Positions 1 through 8,673 of a stretch of 64,000 nt of DNA are shown piece after piece. Both the position numbers and the translations under genes were made by a program. The notes beneath the pieces were generated by a model. It worked only from the letters and a program-made list of their open reading frames with translations. It made no database searches and was not told the origin of the DNA. Origin of the DNA: an uncultured Bacteroides sp. (GTDB lineage: Bacteria; Bacteroidota; Bacteroidia; Bacteroidales; Bacteroidaceae). The stretch is taken from NCBI GenBank assembly GCA_902388495.1, contig CABMPP010000020.1:1-64000 (forward strand), read 5' to 3'. Position 1 is the first letter of the stretch; each line of letters opens with the position of its first letter.

Positions 1-66
1 GTAAGAAAACAACATTACTATCGTAAGAAAACTACATGGATGTAGTAAGATTAATAAGTAGCAACT
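1..66. repeat. Partial tandem array of ~22-bp units, cut by window start
   Basis: The 6-mer GTAAGA recurs at 1, 23 and 45, exactly 22 bp apart, and the first two copies extend to GTAAGAAAAC. A self-complementary core ACTACATGGATGTAGT lies at 31-46. The array probably continues upstream of the window. It resembles three other intergenic arrays in this window in period and self-complementarity, but not in sequence. Confidence 0.6.
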
Positions 67-99
67 ACAGTCCTAATCGTTAGCAAGTTTACTGTCAGT

Positions 100-427
100 T
101 ATCAGGCTGTTTAGGGATAATTTTATTATAACGTGAGTTTGATATAGGATGATTGACTCATATCTGACAGGTTATGAGCAAGAGTATCTCAAACTCCTCC
201 GCCTGAAAGGGGAGGTGCCCGTAGGGCGGAGGGGTCTTACATCCGAAGGGACTTATCTATTGCAAAGTTACTCTCTGCTTATGTAAGACCCCCTCCCCCC
301 TACGGGGTACTCCCCCTTTCAGGCGGGAGAGTTTGAGATACTCATGTTTATCATTTCATTCATTTCTATCATCAATATGAGTCAAGCATCTTATATCGAA
401 CTCACGTTAAATTATATTAGCCTGATA
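100..427. repeat. 328-bp nested inverted repeat (MITE-like palindrome)
   Basis: The outer ends TATCAGGCT (100-108) and AGCCTGATA (419-427) are exact inverted copies. Arms at about 127-167 and 373-416 are near-perfect reverse complements. A second, GC-rich pair lies inside, at 175-243 and 281-345, with cores CGCCTGAAAGGGG and CCCCTTTCAGGCG. The central loop is about 37 bp. No open reading frame of note lies within. It could be a non-autonomous miniature element or a very long RNA hairpin. No target-site duplication was recognised. Confidence 0.7.
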
Positions 428-572
428 CAAAGATAACCAAATCTTACCACTATAAATCAAGACCTTGATAAACAAACCTATGCAAACTACAGCAAGCATA
501 TTTTCAGTTTTCCCTATTTTTATCTCCTAACTGCTTAATTCTCAAGTTCTACTACGCTAATCTGCACATTTC

Positions 573-605
573 TTGAGGTTATTACAGAATTTTTACGTAA
601 GTTTG
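573..605 (+). promoter_or_regulatory. Candidate promoter of the DUF4105 gene
   Basis: TTG at 573-575 and TAAGTTTG at 598-605 match the Bacteroides -33 and -7 pattern with a 22-bp gap. The -7 box ends only 5 bp before the ATG at 611, which would give an almost leaderless mRNA. Confidence 0.45.
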
Positions 606-610
606 CAGCC

Positions 611-1828
611 ATGAAACGGAATTTGCTCTTCCTTATATATATGGCTTTCTTTTTCCTTTGCCCGCACGCGGCTGCTGCCCAAACACAAGGACAGCAAGGA
701 AATACTCCCGACTCTATACGCATCAGCTTGCTGACATGTGCCTCGGGCGGAGAAATCTATTCACTCTTCGGACATACCGCCATCCGTTACGAAAACTTCA
801 CACGCGGCATCGACGCCGTATTCAATTACGGCATGTTCAACTTCAACGCCCCCAACTTCGTCTTCCGCTTTGCCCTCGGAGAAACAGACTACCAACTGGG
901 AGTTACCAACTACGAGAATTTTGCCGCCGAATACAACTACTTGGGACGCGACGTTTGGCAGCAAACACTCAACCTGAGCCAAAAAGAAAAAGAACGCCTC
1001 GTAGAACTACTGACCGAGAATTATCGCCCCGAAAACCGCGTGTACCGCTACAACTTCTTCTACGACAACTGTTCCACGCGCCCGCGCGATCTAATAGAAA
1101 AAGCCATTGACGGCACTCTGCAATATGCTGACAATATGACCGATACCCATATCGGCGTCTCCTTCCGCGACTTGTTGCACCAATACAGCGAAGGGCACCC
1201 TTGGGAGCGCCTCGGCATGGACCTGTGCATGGGCAGCCAGGCAGACAAACCCATCAACCGCAGGCTGATGATGTTCGTCCCCTTCAACCTGCAGGCCTTC
1301 TTCAATACAGCCCAAATCGCAGACCAGGAAGGACACACCCGCCCGCTGGTCGCCTCGGAAGAGAAAATCGTAGTTACCGGCCTGACAGCCGCCGACTTTC
1401 AGTCAAAAGGAATTACCCCGTTGCAGGCTGCCCTGTTGCTGTTCATTGCAGTAACAGCCGCCACCATCTACGGCATCCGCCGCGGAAAGACCCTTTGGGG
1501 AATCGACCTCGTGCTGTTCTTCATTGCCGGAGCTGCCGGATGCATCCTGGCATTCCTCGCACTCTTCTCGCAACATCCCGCCGTAAGCCCCAACTACCTG
1601 CTGTTTGTGTTCCATCCGTTCCACCTTCTCTGCCTTCCGTGCATGCTGAACAGGGTACGAAAAAGGAAAAGAAGCCGGTATATGATGGCTAATTTTGCGG
1701 TTTTAACACTTTTTATTGTGCTTTGGGCCGTAATACCGCAAAGAATTGATTTAGCTGTATTACCTTTGGCACTTTGTTTGCTGATACGTTCGGCAAGCAA
1801 CCTCATCCTCACATACAAACGAAAGTAA
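611..1828 (+). CDS. DUF4105 (Lnb N-terminal periplasmic domain-like) membrane protein
   Basis: A 405-residue envelope protein of unknown function. Residues 1-24 form a signal peptide ending in HAAAAQ. The DUF4105 domain spans about residues 35-215, with the motifs LFGHTAIR and YNFFYDNCSTRPRD; the conserved His and Cys recall papain-like or NlpC-like folds, but catalysis is unproven. The C-terminal third has about four hydrophobic membrane segments (about residues 275-400), so the soluble domain probably lies in the periplasm, anchored to the inner membrane. Its TAA stop overlaps the ATG of the next gene (TAATG at 1826-1830), which implies translational coupling with the phosphatase-fold protein. 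The start is the first ATG before a good signal peptide. The family assignment is from motif memory. Confidence 0.85.
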   Translation: MKRNLLFLIYMAFFFLCPHAAAAQTQGQQGNTPDSIRISLLTCASGGEIYSLFGHTAIRYENFTRGIDAVFNYGMFNFNAPNFVFRFALGETDYQLGVTNYENFAAEYNYLGRDVWQQTLNLSQKEKERLVELLTENYRPENRVYRYNFFYDNCSTRPRDLIEKAIDGTLQYADNMTDTHIGVSFRDLLHQYSEGHPWERLGMDLCMGSQADKPINRRLMMFVPFNLQAFFNTAQIADQEGHTRPLVASEEKIVVTGLTAADFQSKGITPLQAALLLFIAVTAATIYGIRRGKTLWGIDLVLFFIAGAAGCILAFLALFSQHPAVSPNYLLFVFHPFHLLCLPCMLNRVRKRKRSRYMMANFAVLTLFIVLWAVIPQRIDLAVLPLALCLLIRSASNLILTYKRK

Positions 1829-3396
1829 TGAAAAAAGGACTGATAACTTCCATACTCGCACTGACATTCACCGGCCTGCAAGCCCAACCGCTGCCTGCTA
1901 CCCCAAAACTGGTAGTGACGCTGACGATTGACCAACTGCGCACGGACTATATGGAAGCCTTCTCGTCCCTATACGGAGAAAAAGGTTTCAAGCGGCTGAT
2001 GCGTGAAGGCAAAGTGTTCCGCCAGGCCGAGTTCCCCTTCAACGGAACCGACCGTGCCTCGGCCATTGCCGCCATCTACACCGGAAGCACGCCTTCCCTG
2101 AACGGCATCATCGCAGGAAACTGGCTGGACATCAACACCCTGCGTCCCGTGAGTTGTGTAGACGACCCCAACTTCATGGGTAACTATACCGATGAAAATT
2201 CCTCCCCCTCCCAACTGCTGACCTCCACCATTGCCGACGAGCTGAAAATAGCCACGCGCAACAAGGGACTGGTCTACGCCATCGCCCCTTTCCGCGACGC
2301 CGCCATCTTCGGTGCAGGCCATGCCGGAAACGGCGCCTTCTGGTTGAACCAGAACACAGGGAAATGGTGCAGCACCACGTATTACAGTGAATTTCCGTGG
2401 TGGCTGAGCCAATACAACGAACGGAAATCGCCCGACTACCGCATCAAGGAAATGGTGTGGACGCCGGTACACCCTTTCACCAGCTATACTTATCTGCCGG
2501 AATGGCGCACAGAGCCATTTAAATATAAACTGGACAGCGAACGGATCAACAAATTCCGCCGCCTGATTACCAGTCCCTTCATCAACGAGGAAGTCAATCT
2601 GCTGACCGAAGAGCTACTGAACAAGAGCACGATGGGGCAGGATGACGTTCCCGACCTGCTGTCGCTGACCTACTATGCAGGCAACTACAACCACCGCAGC
2701 ATCCAGGAATGCGCCATGGAGATGCAGGACACATACGTCCGCCTCGACCGCAGCATTGCCTCCCTGCTGGACATCATAGACCGCAAGATCGGTCTCCACA
2801 ACGTGCTTTTCTGCATCACTTCCACCGGCTATGCCGACGCCGAGACACCCGATCCGGGCATTTACCGCATACCGGGCGGCGAGTTCTACCTGAACCGCTG
2901 CGCCACCCTGCTCAACATGTACCTCATGGCAACATACGGGGAGGGGCAGTATGTAGAAGCCTATTACGACCAGCAAATCTACCTCAACCACAAGCTCATT
3001 GAAAACAAACAACTGAATCTGGCTGAGATACAGGATAAGTCTGCCGAATTTCTGGTACAGTTCAGTGGAGTGAACGAGGTATATTCTGCCCACCGCCTGC
3101 TCTTAGGCCCCTGGTCGCCGCAGATAGAACGTACCCGGAACAGCTTCCACCGCAAGCGCTCGGGCGACCTGCTGATCAATGTGCTGCCGGGCTGGACCAT
3201 CATGCAAGAAAACAACACCGATAACCGCGTAATACGCACTGCCAATATCCCCGCGCCCCTTATTCTGCTGGGCGGAGGCATAAAGGCAGAAACCATCCGC
3301 ATCCCCATCAGCGTTGACCACATAGCCCCTACTCTGGCAAGTGTGATGCGCATTCGTGCCCCAAACGCAAGCACGGCAAGTCCGCTGGAATTTTAA
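1828..3396 (+). CDS. Alkaline phosphatase superfamily protein (PafA/type I phosphodiesterase-like)
   Basis: A secreted 522-residue protein. The start at 1828 overlaps the upstream stop and gives a signal peptide MKKGLITSILALTFTGLQAQ. The N-terminal core (LTIDQLRTDYM, then GTDRAS and IYTGSTPSLNGI) matches the metal-binding Asp and nucleophile loop of the alkaline phosphatase/phosphodiesterase superfamily. The C-terminal SVDHIAPTLASVM matches the late DIAPTLA segment. Where PafA-type enzymes have a metal-binding Asp-His, this protein reads ITSTGYADAET, so one metal ligand pair seems to be lost or rearranged. It may be an atypical enzyme or a non-catalytic homologue. The substrate is unknown. 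It lies between a DUF4105 gene and secA; secA has its own promoter. Confidence 0.8.
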   Translation: MKKGLITSILALTFTGLQAQPLPATPKLVVTLTIDQLRTDYMEAFSSLYGEKGFKRLMREGKVFRQAEFPFNGTDRASAIAAIYTGSTPSLNGIIAGNWLDINTLRPVSCVDDPNFMGNYTDENSSPSQLLTSTIADELKIATRNKGLVYAIAPFRDAAIFGAGHAGNGAFWLNQNTGKWCSTTYYSEFPWWLSQYNERKSPDYRIKEMVWTPVHPFTSYTYLPEWRTEPFKYKLDSERINKFRRLITSPFINEEVNLLTEELLNKSTMGQDDVPDLLSLTYYAGNYNHRSIQECAMEMQDTYVRLDRSIASLLDIIDRKIGLHNVLFCITSTGYADAETPDPGIYRIPGGEFYLNRCATLLNMYLMATYGEGQYVEAYYDQQIYLNHKLIENKQLNLAEIQDKSAEFLVQFSGVNEVYSAHRLLLGPWSPQIERTRNSFHRKRSGDLLINVLPGWTIMQENNTDNRVIRTANIPAPLILLGGGIKAETIRIPISVDHIAPTLASVMRIRAPNASTASPLEF

Positions 3397-3434
3397 GACT
3401 TGCCCCGTCCTTCCGATAAAATAACCAGCGTTCA

Positions 3435-3466
3435 TTGTGTTATCTGCTGCAAAATCAGTAACTTTG
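3435..3466 (+). promoter_or_regulatory. secA promoter
   Basis: TTG at 3435-3437 and TAACTTTG at 3459-3466 are separated by 21 bp, a good match to the Bacteroides sigma-ABfr consensus. The -7 box lies downstream of an in-frame ATG at 3400, which supports translation from 3505. Confidence 0.75.
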
Positions 3467-3504
3467 CGCAGAAATTCAGAAATAATAATAAAAACAGATA
3501 TATA

Positions 3505-6500
3505 ATGGGATTTAATGAATTTTTAAGCTCGATTTTCGGCAACAAATCCACGCGCGACATGAAAGAAATACAGCCGTGGGTGGACAAAATCAAAGCTGCC
3601 TACCCCGAAGTTGCCAAACTCGACAACGACGCCCTGCGCGCCAAAACCGAAGAACTGAAAGCCTACATCTACAACTCCGCCGCCGACCAGCGTGCCAAAG
3701 TGGAAGAACTGAAAGCAAGCGTGGAAAGCACCGAGCTGGAAGACCGTGAAGACCTCTTCAACCAGATTGATAAAATTGAAAAAGAGATACTGGAAATCTA
3801 CGAAAAAGCATTGGACGAGGTATTGCCCACCGCTTTCTCCATCGTAAAGGAAACCGCCAAACGTTTCTCTGAAAACGAAGAGATAGTAGTGACCGCCACA
3901 GAATTTGACCGCCAACTGGCAGCCACCAAGGACTTTGTACGCATTGAAGGTGACAAGGCCATCTATCAGAACCACTGGGTGGCAGGCGGTAACGAAGTCA
4001 CCTGGAACATGGTACACTACGATGTACAGCTCTTCGGTGGCGTGGTACTGCACAAAGGTAAAATCGCCGAAATGGCAACGGGTGAAGGTAAGACACTGGT
4101 AGCTACCCTGCCCGTATTCCTCAACGCACTGACCGGCAACGGCGTACACGTGGTAACCGTGAACGACTACCTGTCCAAACGTGACTCCGAATGGATGGGC
4201 CCGTTGTATATGTTCCACGGCTTGAGCGTGGACTGCATCGACAAGCACCAGCCCAACTCCGACGCCCGCCGCAAAGCCTATCTGGCAGACATCACCTTCG
4301 GTACGAACAACGAATTCGGTTTCGACTACCTGCGTGATAATATGGCCATCAGCCCGAAAGACCTCGTACAACGCCAGCACAACTACGCCATCGTCGATGA
4401 GGTAGACTCCGTGTTGATTGACGATGCCCGTACTCCGTTGATTATCTCCGGTCCCGTGCCCAAGGGCGACGACCAGCTCTTCGAGCAACTCCGCCCGCAA
4501 GTGGAACGCCTGGTAGAAGCCCAGAAGAAACTGGCTACACAATACCTGGCCGACGCCAAACGACTGATTGCCTCGGACAATAAGAAAGACCAGGAAGAAG
4601 GTTTCCTTGCCCTGTATCGCAGCCATAAGTGTCTGCCCAAGAACAAGGCATTGATCAAGTTCCTCAGTGAGCAAGGCATCAAGGCCGGTATGCTCAAGAC
4701 CGAGGAAATCTATATGGAGCAGAACAACAAGCGCATGCCCGAAGTGACAGATCCGCTATACTTCGTCATCGAAGAAAAGATGAACAGCGTGGACCTGACC
4801 GACAAGGGTGTGGACCTGATCAGCGGCAATTCCGAAGATCCGACATTCTTCGTATTGCCCGACATCACCGCCCAGCTCTCCGAACTGGAAAACGAAACCG
4901 ACCTGACAGACGAACAACGCCTGGAAAAGAAAGATGCCCTAATGACCAACTATGCCATCAAGTCGGAACGCGTTCATACCATCAACCAGCTGCTGAAAGC
5001 CTACACCATGTTCGAGAAAGACGACGAATATGTAGTGATTGACGGCCAGGTGAAGATTGTGGACGAACAAACCGGACGTATCATGGAAGGCCGCCGCTAC
5101 TCCGACGGATTGCACCAGGCCATCGAAGCCAAGGAAGGTGTAAAGGTAGAAGCTGCTACACAGACTTTTGCTACGATCACGTTACAGAATTACTTCCGTA
5201 TGTATCACAAGCTGTCCGGTATGACCGGTACTGCCGAGACGGAAGCAGGTGAGTTGTGGGACATCTACAAACTGGATGTAGTGGTAATCCCAACCAACCG
5301 CCCCATTGCCCGTAACGATATGAACGACCGCGTTTACAAGACCAAACGCGAGAAATATAAAGCCGTAATCGAAGAGATTGAGAAGATGGTGGCTGCCGGA
5401 CGTCCGGTGCTGGTAGGTACTACCTCTGTAGAAATCTCCGAAATGCTGAGCAAGATGTTGACCATGCGCAAGATTGAGCACAGCGTGCTGAATGCGAAGT
5501 TGCACCAGAAGGAAGCGGACATCGTGGCTAAGGCCGGTTTGAAGTGCGCCGTAACGATTGCCACCAACATGGCAGGTCGTGGTACGGACATCAAGCTGAG
5601 CCCGGAAGTGAAGGCTGCCGGCGGTCTTGCCATCATCGGTACGGAACGCCATGAGTCACGCCGTGTAGACCGCCAGCTGCGTGGTCGTGCCGGACGTCAG
5701 GGAGACCCGGGTTCTTCCGTATTCTTCGTGTCTCTGGAAGACGACCTGATGCGTCTCTTCTCTTCCGACCGCATTGCCAGCGTAATGGACAAACTCGGTT
5801 TCAAGGAAGGCGAAATGATTGAGCACGGCATGATCTCCAAATCCATTGAGCGTGCACAGAAGAAGGTGGAAGAAAACAACTTCGGTATCCGTAAGCGTCT
5901 GTTGGAATATGACGACGTGATGAACAAGCAGCGTACCGTAGTCTACACCAAGCGCCGCCACGCCTTGATGGGCGAACGTATCGGCATGGATATCGTAAAT
6001 ATGATTTGGGACCGTTGCGCCGCTGCCATCGAAGCACCTACCTACGAAGACTGCAAGATGGACTTGCTGCAAACTCTCGCCATGGAAACTCCGTTCACCG
6101 AAGAGGAGTTCCGCAACGAGAAGAAGGAAAAACTGGCAGACAAGACTTTCGACGCTGCCATGGAGAACTTCAAGCGCAAGACCGACCGCATGGCACAGAT
6201 TGCCTTCCCGGTGATCAAGCAAGTGTACGAAACACAAGGCCACATGTACGAGAATATCCTTATCCCGATCACAGACGGCAAACGGATGTACAACATCTCT
6301 TGCAACCTGAAGGCTGCCTACGACAGTGAATGTAAGGAAGTGGTGAAAGCGTTCGAAAAGTCCATCCTGCTGCACGTCATCGACGAATCGTGGAAAGAGA
6401 ATCTGCGCGAACTGGATGACCTGAAACACTCCGTGCAGAATGCAAGCTACGAACAGAAAGACCCGCTGTTGATATACAAACTGGAATCCGTGAACTTGTT

Positions 6501-6846
6501 CGACAACATGGTAGACAAGATCAATAACCAGACCATATCCATCTTGATGCGCGGACAGATACCGGTACAAGAAGCTCCGGCCGAAGCACCGCAAGCTCCC
6601 CGCCAGGTAGAGATACGCCAGGTAGAGATACGCCAGGCTGCCCCCGAACAACGCCAGGATCTGAGCAAGTATCGCGAACAGAAAGTGGACCTGAACGACC
6701 CGAACCAGCAGGCTGCCGCCGCACAAGATACACGCGAACAACCCAAACGCGAACCGATCCGTGCGGAAAAGACAGTAGGACGCAACGATCCTTGTCCTTG
6801 CGGTAGCGGCAAGAAGTATAAGAATTGCCACGGGAAGAATGCATAA
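3505..6846 (+). CDS. secA: Protein translocase ATPase SecA
   Basis: The motor ATPase that pushes preproteins through SecYEG at the inner membrane. It has 1113 residues, longer than the ~900 of E. coli SecA, owing to insertions in the motor and a long C-terminal tail, as known for Bacteroidetes. Walker A GEGKT is at residues 193-197, with the [20 protein letters not shown] block and the late helicase motif [12 protein letters not shown]. The C-terminal zinc-binding motif [13 protein letters not shown] lies at 1097-1109 and is the usual SecB/lipid contact. Just before it is a low-complexity tail with a perfect 15-bp duplication that repeats RQVEI. An in-frame ATG at 3400 is rejected because the promoter lies after it. 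A terminator follows at 6872. Confidence 0.98.
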   Translation: MGFNEFLSSIFGNKSTRDMKEIQPWVDKIKAAYPEVAKLDNDALRAKTEELKAYIYNSAADQRAKVEELKASVESTELEDREDLFNQIDKIEKEILEIYEKALDEVLPTAFSIVKETAKRFSENEEIVVTATEFDRQLAATKDFVRIEGDKAIYQNHWVAGGNEVTWNMVHYDVQLFGGVVLHKGKIAEMATGEGKTLVATLPVFLNALTGNGVHVVTVNDYLSKRDSEWMGPLYMFHGLSVDCIDKHQPNSDARRKAYLADITFGTNNEFGFDYLRDNMAISPKDLVQRQHNYAIVDEVDSVLIDDARTPLIISGPVPKGDDQLFEQLRPQVERLVEAQKKLATQYLADAKRLIASDNKKDQEEGFLALYRSHKCLPKNKALIKFLSEQGIKAGMLKTEEIYMEQNNKRMPEVTDPLYFVIEEKMNSVDLTDKGVDLISGNSEDPTFFVLPDITAQLSELENETDLTDEQRLEKKDALMTNYAIKSERVHTINQLLKAYTMFEKDDEYVVIDGQVKIVDEQTGRIMEGRRYSDGLHQAIEAKEGVKVEAATQTFATITLQNYFRMYHKLSGMTGTAETEAGELWDIYKLDVVVIPTNRPIARNDMNDRVYKTKREKYKAVIEEIEKMVAAGRPVLVGTTSVEISEMLSKMLTMRKIEHSVLNAKLHQKEADIVAKAGLKCAVTIATNMAGRGTDIKLSPEVKAAGGLAIIGTERHESRRVDRQLRGRAGRQGDPGSSVFFVSLEDDLMRLFSSDRIASVMDKLGFKEGEMIEHGMISKSIERAQKKVEENNFGIRKRLLEYDDVMNKQRTVVYTKRRHALMGERIGMDIVNMIWDRCAAAIEAPTYEDCKMDLLQTLAMETPFTEEEFRNEKKEKLADKTFDAAMENFKRKTDRMAQIAFPVIKQVYETQGHMYENILIPITDGKRMYNISCNLKAAYDSECKEVVKAFEKSILLHVIDESWKENLRELDDLKHSVQNASYEQKDPLLIYKLESVNLFDNMVDKINNQTISILMRGQIPVQEAPAEAPQAPRQVEIRQVEIRQAAPEQRQDLSKYREQKVDLNDPNQQAAAAQDTREQPKREPIRAEKTVGRNDPCPCGSGKKYKNCHGKNA
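6601..6630 (+). repeat. Perfect 15-bp tandem duplication inside secA
   Basis: CGCCAGGTAGAGATA occurs at 6601-6615 and again at 6616-6630, encoding RQVEI twice. It lies in the variable linker before the zinc motif, so copy-number change would keep the frame. Confidence 0.9.
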
Positions 6847-6871
6847 TAATTAATATATAGACAGTAGCAAA

Positions 6872-6908
6872 AAAAGCCTCGAACGGTTAAAATCTGTTCG
6901 AGGCTTTT
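6872..6908 (+). terminator. Rho-independent terminator of secA
   Basis: A 13-bp perfect stem (AAAAGCCTCGAAC at 6872-6884, GTTCGAGGCTTTT at 6896-6908) with an 11-nt loop follows the secA stop by 25 bp. Confidence 0.9.
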
Positions 6909-6935
6909 GTATATTCAGCTAAAAGATTACTTTTG
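6905..6935 (+). promoter_or_regulatory. Promoter of the DUF6340 lipoprotein gene
   Basis: TTTTG at 6905-6909 and TACTTTTG at 6928-6935, 18 bp apart, match the Bacteroides promoter. The -33 box lies in the tail of the secA terminator. The ATG is at 6961. Confidence 0.65.
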
Positions 6936-6960
6936 CTAATTGGAATAATACAAAAAAACT

Positions 6961-8061
6961 ATGACCAAGTATTACTATTGTCTGTTATTGATAGGTTCGT
7001 TGCTATTGGGCGGTTGCCAAAGCATTGAACAGCTGTCTATTGACTATATGCTTCCGGCAGAAGTCAGCTTCCCTGCAGTGCTGAAACGGGTGGCTGTTGT
7101 CAACAATATGCCGGATGTTCCCGACAATAAACTGATTGTAAGCGAAGAAGAACAAAAGAAAGGTGAAGATGAGCTGGCACGCCTCACCAACTACTACAAC
7201 GGAGACGCTGCAATCACCACCGAAGCCCTGGCAGAAGCCCTGGCCAACGAAAACTATTTCGACGAAGTCGTGATATGCGACTCCGCCCTGCGCAGCAAGG
7301 ACATCTCTCCACGCGAAAGCACCCTGACGCAGGAAGAAGTCAGCGAACTGGCTCAAGACCTGAACGTAGACTTCCTGATTGCTCTGGAAAACATACAGAT
7401 GCGCTCCATTCGCAAAATCAACTACCTTCGTGAATGGAGTATATTCCACGGCACAGTAGATGTAAAGGTATATCCCACCGTAAGGGTATATCTGCCCAAC
7501 CGCAAAGGCCCGATGGTGACCGTAAACAGCAACGACAGCATCTTTTGGGAAGAAATGGGGAACAGCGAAGCCTATGTACGTTCCCACCTAATCAGTGAGG
7601 AAGACCTGGTAAAGCAGGCATCGGAATTTGCCGGTGCAGTGCCCGTGAAACACCTGCTCCCTTACTGGAAGACAGCCGAACGCTACTTCTTCAGCGGTGG
7701 TTCTGTGGAGATGCGCGATGCGGCCGTTTATGCCAGAGAGAAAAACTGGGAAGAAGCCGTCAAGCTGTGGAAGCAAACCTACGAAAGCAAAAAGGGAAAA
7801 AAGAAAATGTATGCAGCCTATAACCTTGCCCTCGGCTACGAAATGCAAGACAGCATAGAAACGGCCACCGACTGGGCACTGAAGGCACAAGCCATAGCCC
7901 GCGAAGTAGACAAAATAGACCAGAAACAAACCACCGGAATCAGCAGCGAAAGTGTTCCCAATTATTTCTTTACAAGTGTATATGTGGCCCAATTGCAGGA
8001 ACGAAAAGAGGGATTGTCTCGCCTAAACATGCAAATGAACCGATTTAATGATGATTTTTAG
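6961..8061 (+). CDS. DUF6340 family lipoprotein with TPR-like C-terminus
   Basis: A 366-residue lipoprotein of unknown function. The N-terminus is a lipoprotein signal peptide with lipobox LLGGC, acylated Cys at residue 19. The body (about 35-240) contains LSIDYMLPAEVSFP, which I associate with DUF6340. The C-terminal part (about 255-345) is helical with TPR-like character (EAVKLWKQTYES, AAYNLALGYEM), suggesting a protein-binding role in the envelope. It is probably transcribed alone from its own promoter after the secA terminator. No catalytic motif is seen. Confidence 0.8.
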   Translation: MTKYYYCLLLIGSLLLGGCQSIEQLSIDYMLPAEVSFPAVLKRVAVVNNMPDVPDNKLIVSEEEQKKGEDELARLTNYYNGDAAITTEALAEALANENYFDEVVICDSALRSKDISPRESTLTQEEVSELAQDLNVDFLIALENIQMRSIRKINYLREWSIFHGTVDVKVYPTVRVYLPNRKGPMVTVNSNDSIFWEEMGNSEAYVRSHLISEEDLVKQASEFAGAVPVKHLLPYWKTAERYFFSGGSVEMRDAAVYAREKNWEEAVKLWKQTYESKKGKKKMYAAYNLALGYEMQDSIETATDWALKAQAIAREVDKIDQKQTTGISSESVPNYFFTSVYVAQLQERKEGLSRLNMQMNRFNDDF

Positions 8062-8092
8062 TCAAATGATGCAGAGGTAATTATTTTTTTTA

Positions 8093-8100
8093 TACCTTTG
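8093..8100 (+). promoter_or_regulatory. Candidate -7 box for the 8127 gene
   Basis: TACCTTTG matches TAnnTTTG 27 bp before the ATG. No clear -33 TTTG is visible upstream. Confidence 0.5.
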
Positions 8101-8126
8101 AACAACTATTAAGAAAGAAAGCCATT

Positions 8127-8573
8127 ATGAAGCTCAGTCAATCGTCTTTAGCACTCCTGGAGGAAACCATCAAAAAAGCAATCGGCAGATACACCTGCGG
8201 TTGCGAGCAAACTATTGTTACGGATATTCATCTGCAACCCAATCAGAATTCCGGTGAATTGTCTATCTTTGATGATGAGGACGAAGAACTTGCCAATGTG
8301 GCCATTGAAGAATGGATGACTTACGAGGGGGATGACTTCTATGAGAACGCAGAACGCACCCTCAGCACCCTCCTCTGCAATATGAAAAATGCAGGATGCT
8401 TTGACAAACTGACCATTTTAAAACCTTTCTCCTTTGTATTGGTGGACGACGATAAAGAAACAATCGCCGAACTGCTGCTGCTGGATGATGACACCTTGCT
8501 GGTGAACGACGAATTGCTGAAAGGACTGGATGAAGAGCTGGACGCTTTCCTGAAAGACTTGCTGGAGAAATAA
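8127..8573 (+). CDS. Small acidic protein of unknown function
   Basis: A 148-residue cytosolic protein with no signal peptide or membrane segment. It is strongly acidic (runs such as FDDEDEEL, LVDDDKET, LLDDDTLLV and a C-terminal LDEELDAFLKDLLEK). Three cysteines lie in CGCEQ and AGCFDK, too few for a clear metal site. Alternating hydrophobic stretches suggest a compact alpha/beta fold. It has its own candidate promoter and a bidirectional terminator behind it, so it is probably monocistronic. I do not recognise the family. Confidence 0.75.
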   Translation: MKLSQSSLALLEETIKKAIGRYTCGCEQTIVTDIHLQPNQNSGELSIFDDEDEELANVAIEEWMTYEGDDFYENAERTLSTLLCNMKNAGCFDKLTILKPFSFVLVDDDKETIAELLLLDDDTLLVNDELLKGLDEELDAFLKDLLEK

Positions 8574-8612
8574 AAGACCATAAGAAAATTATTCTTTCCC
8601 GGCAATAAAAGA

Positions 8613-8648
8613 TTAGCCCCTGCAATAATTTGATATTGCAGGGGCTAA
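8613..8648. terminator. Bidirectional terminator between convergent genes
   Basis: A perfect 15-bp stem (TTAGCCCCTGCAATA at 8613-8627, its complement at 8634-8648) with a 6-nt loop separates the + strand gene ending at 8573 from the - strand PUL operon ending at 8674. Confidence 0.9.
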
Positions 8649-8673
8649 TTTCCTTTTACCAGGCGGATATATT

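Noticed and set aside
3400..3504. N-terminal extension of SecA from ATG 3400
   Set aside because: The secA promoter lies within it, and SecA homologues begin near [12 protein letters not shown].
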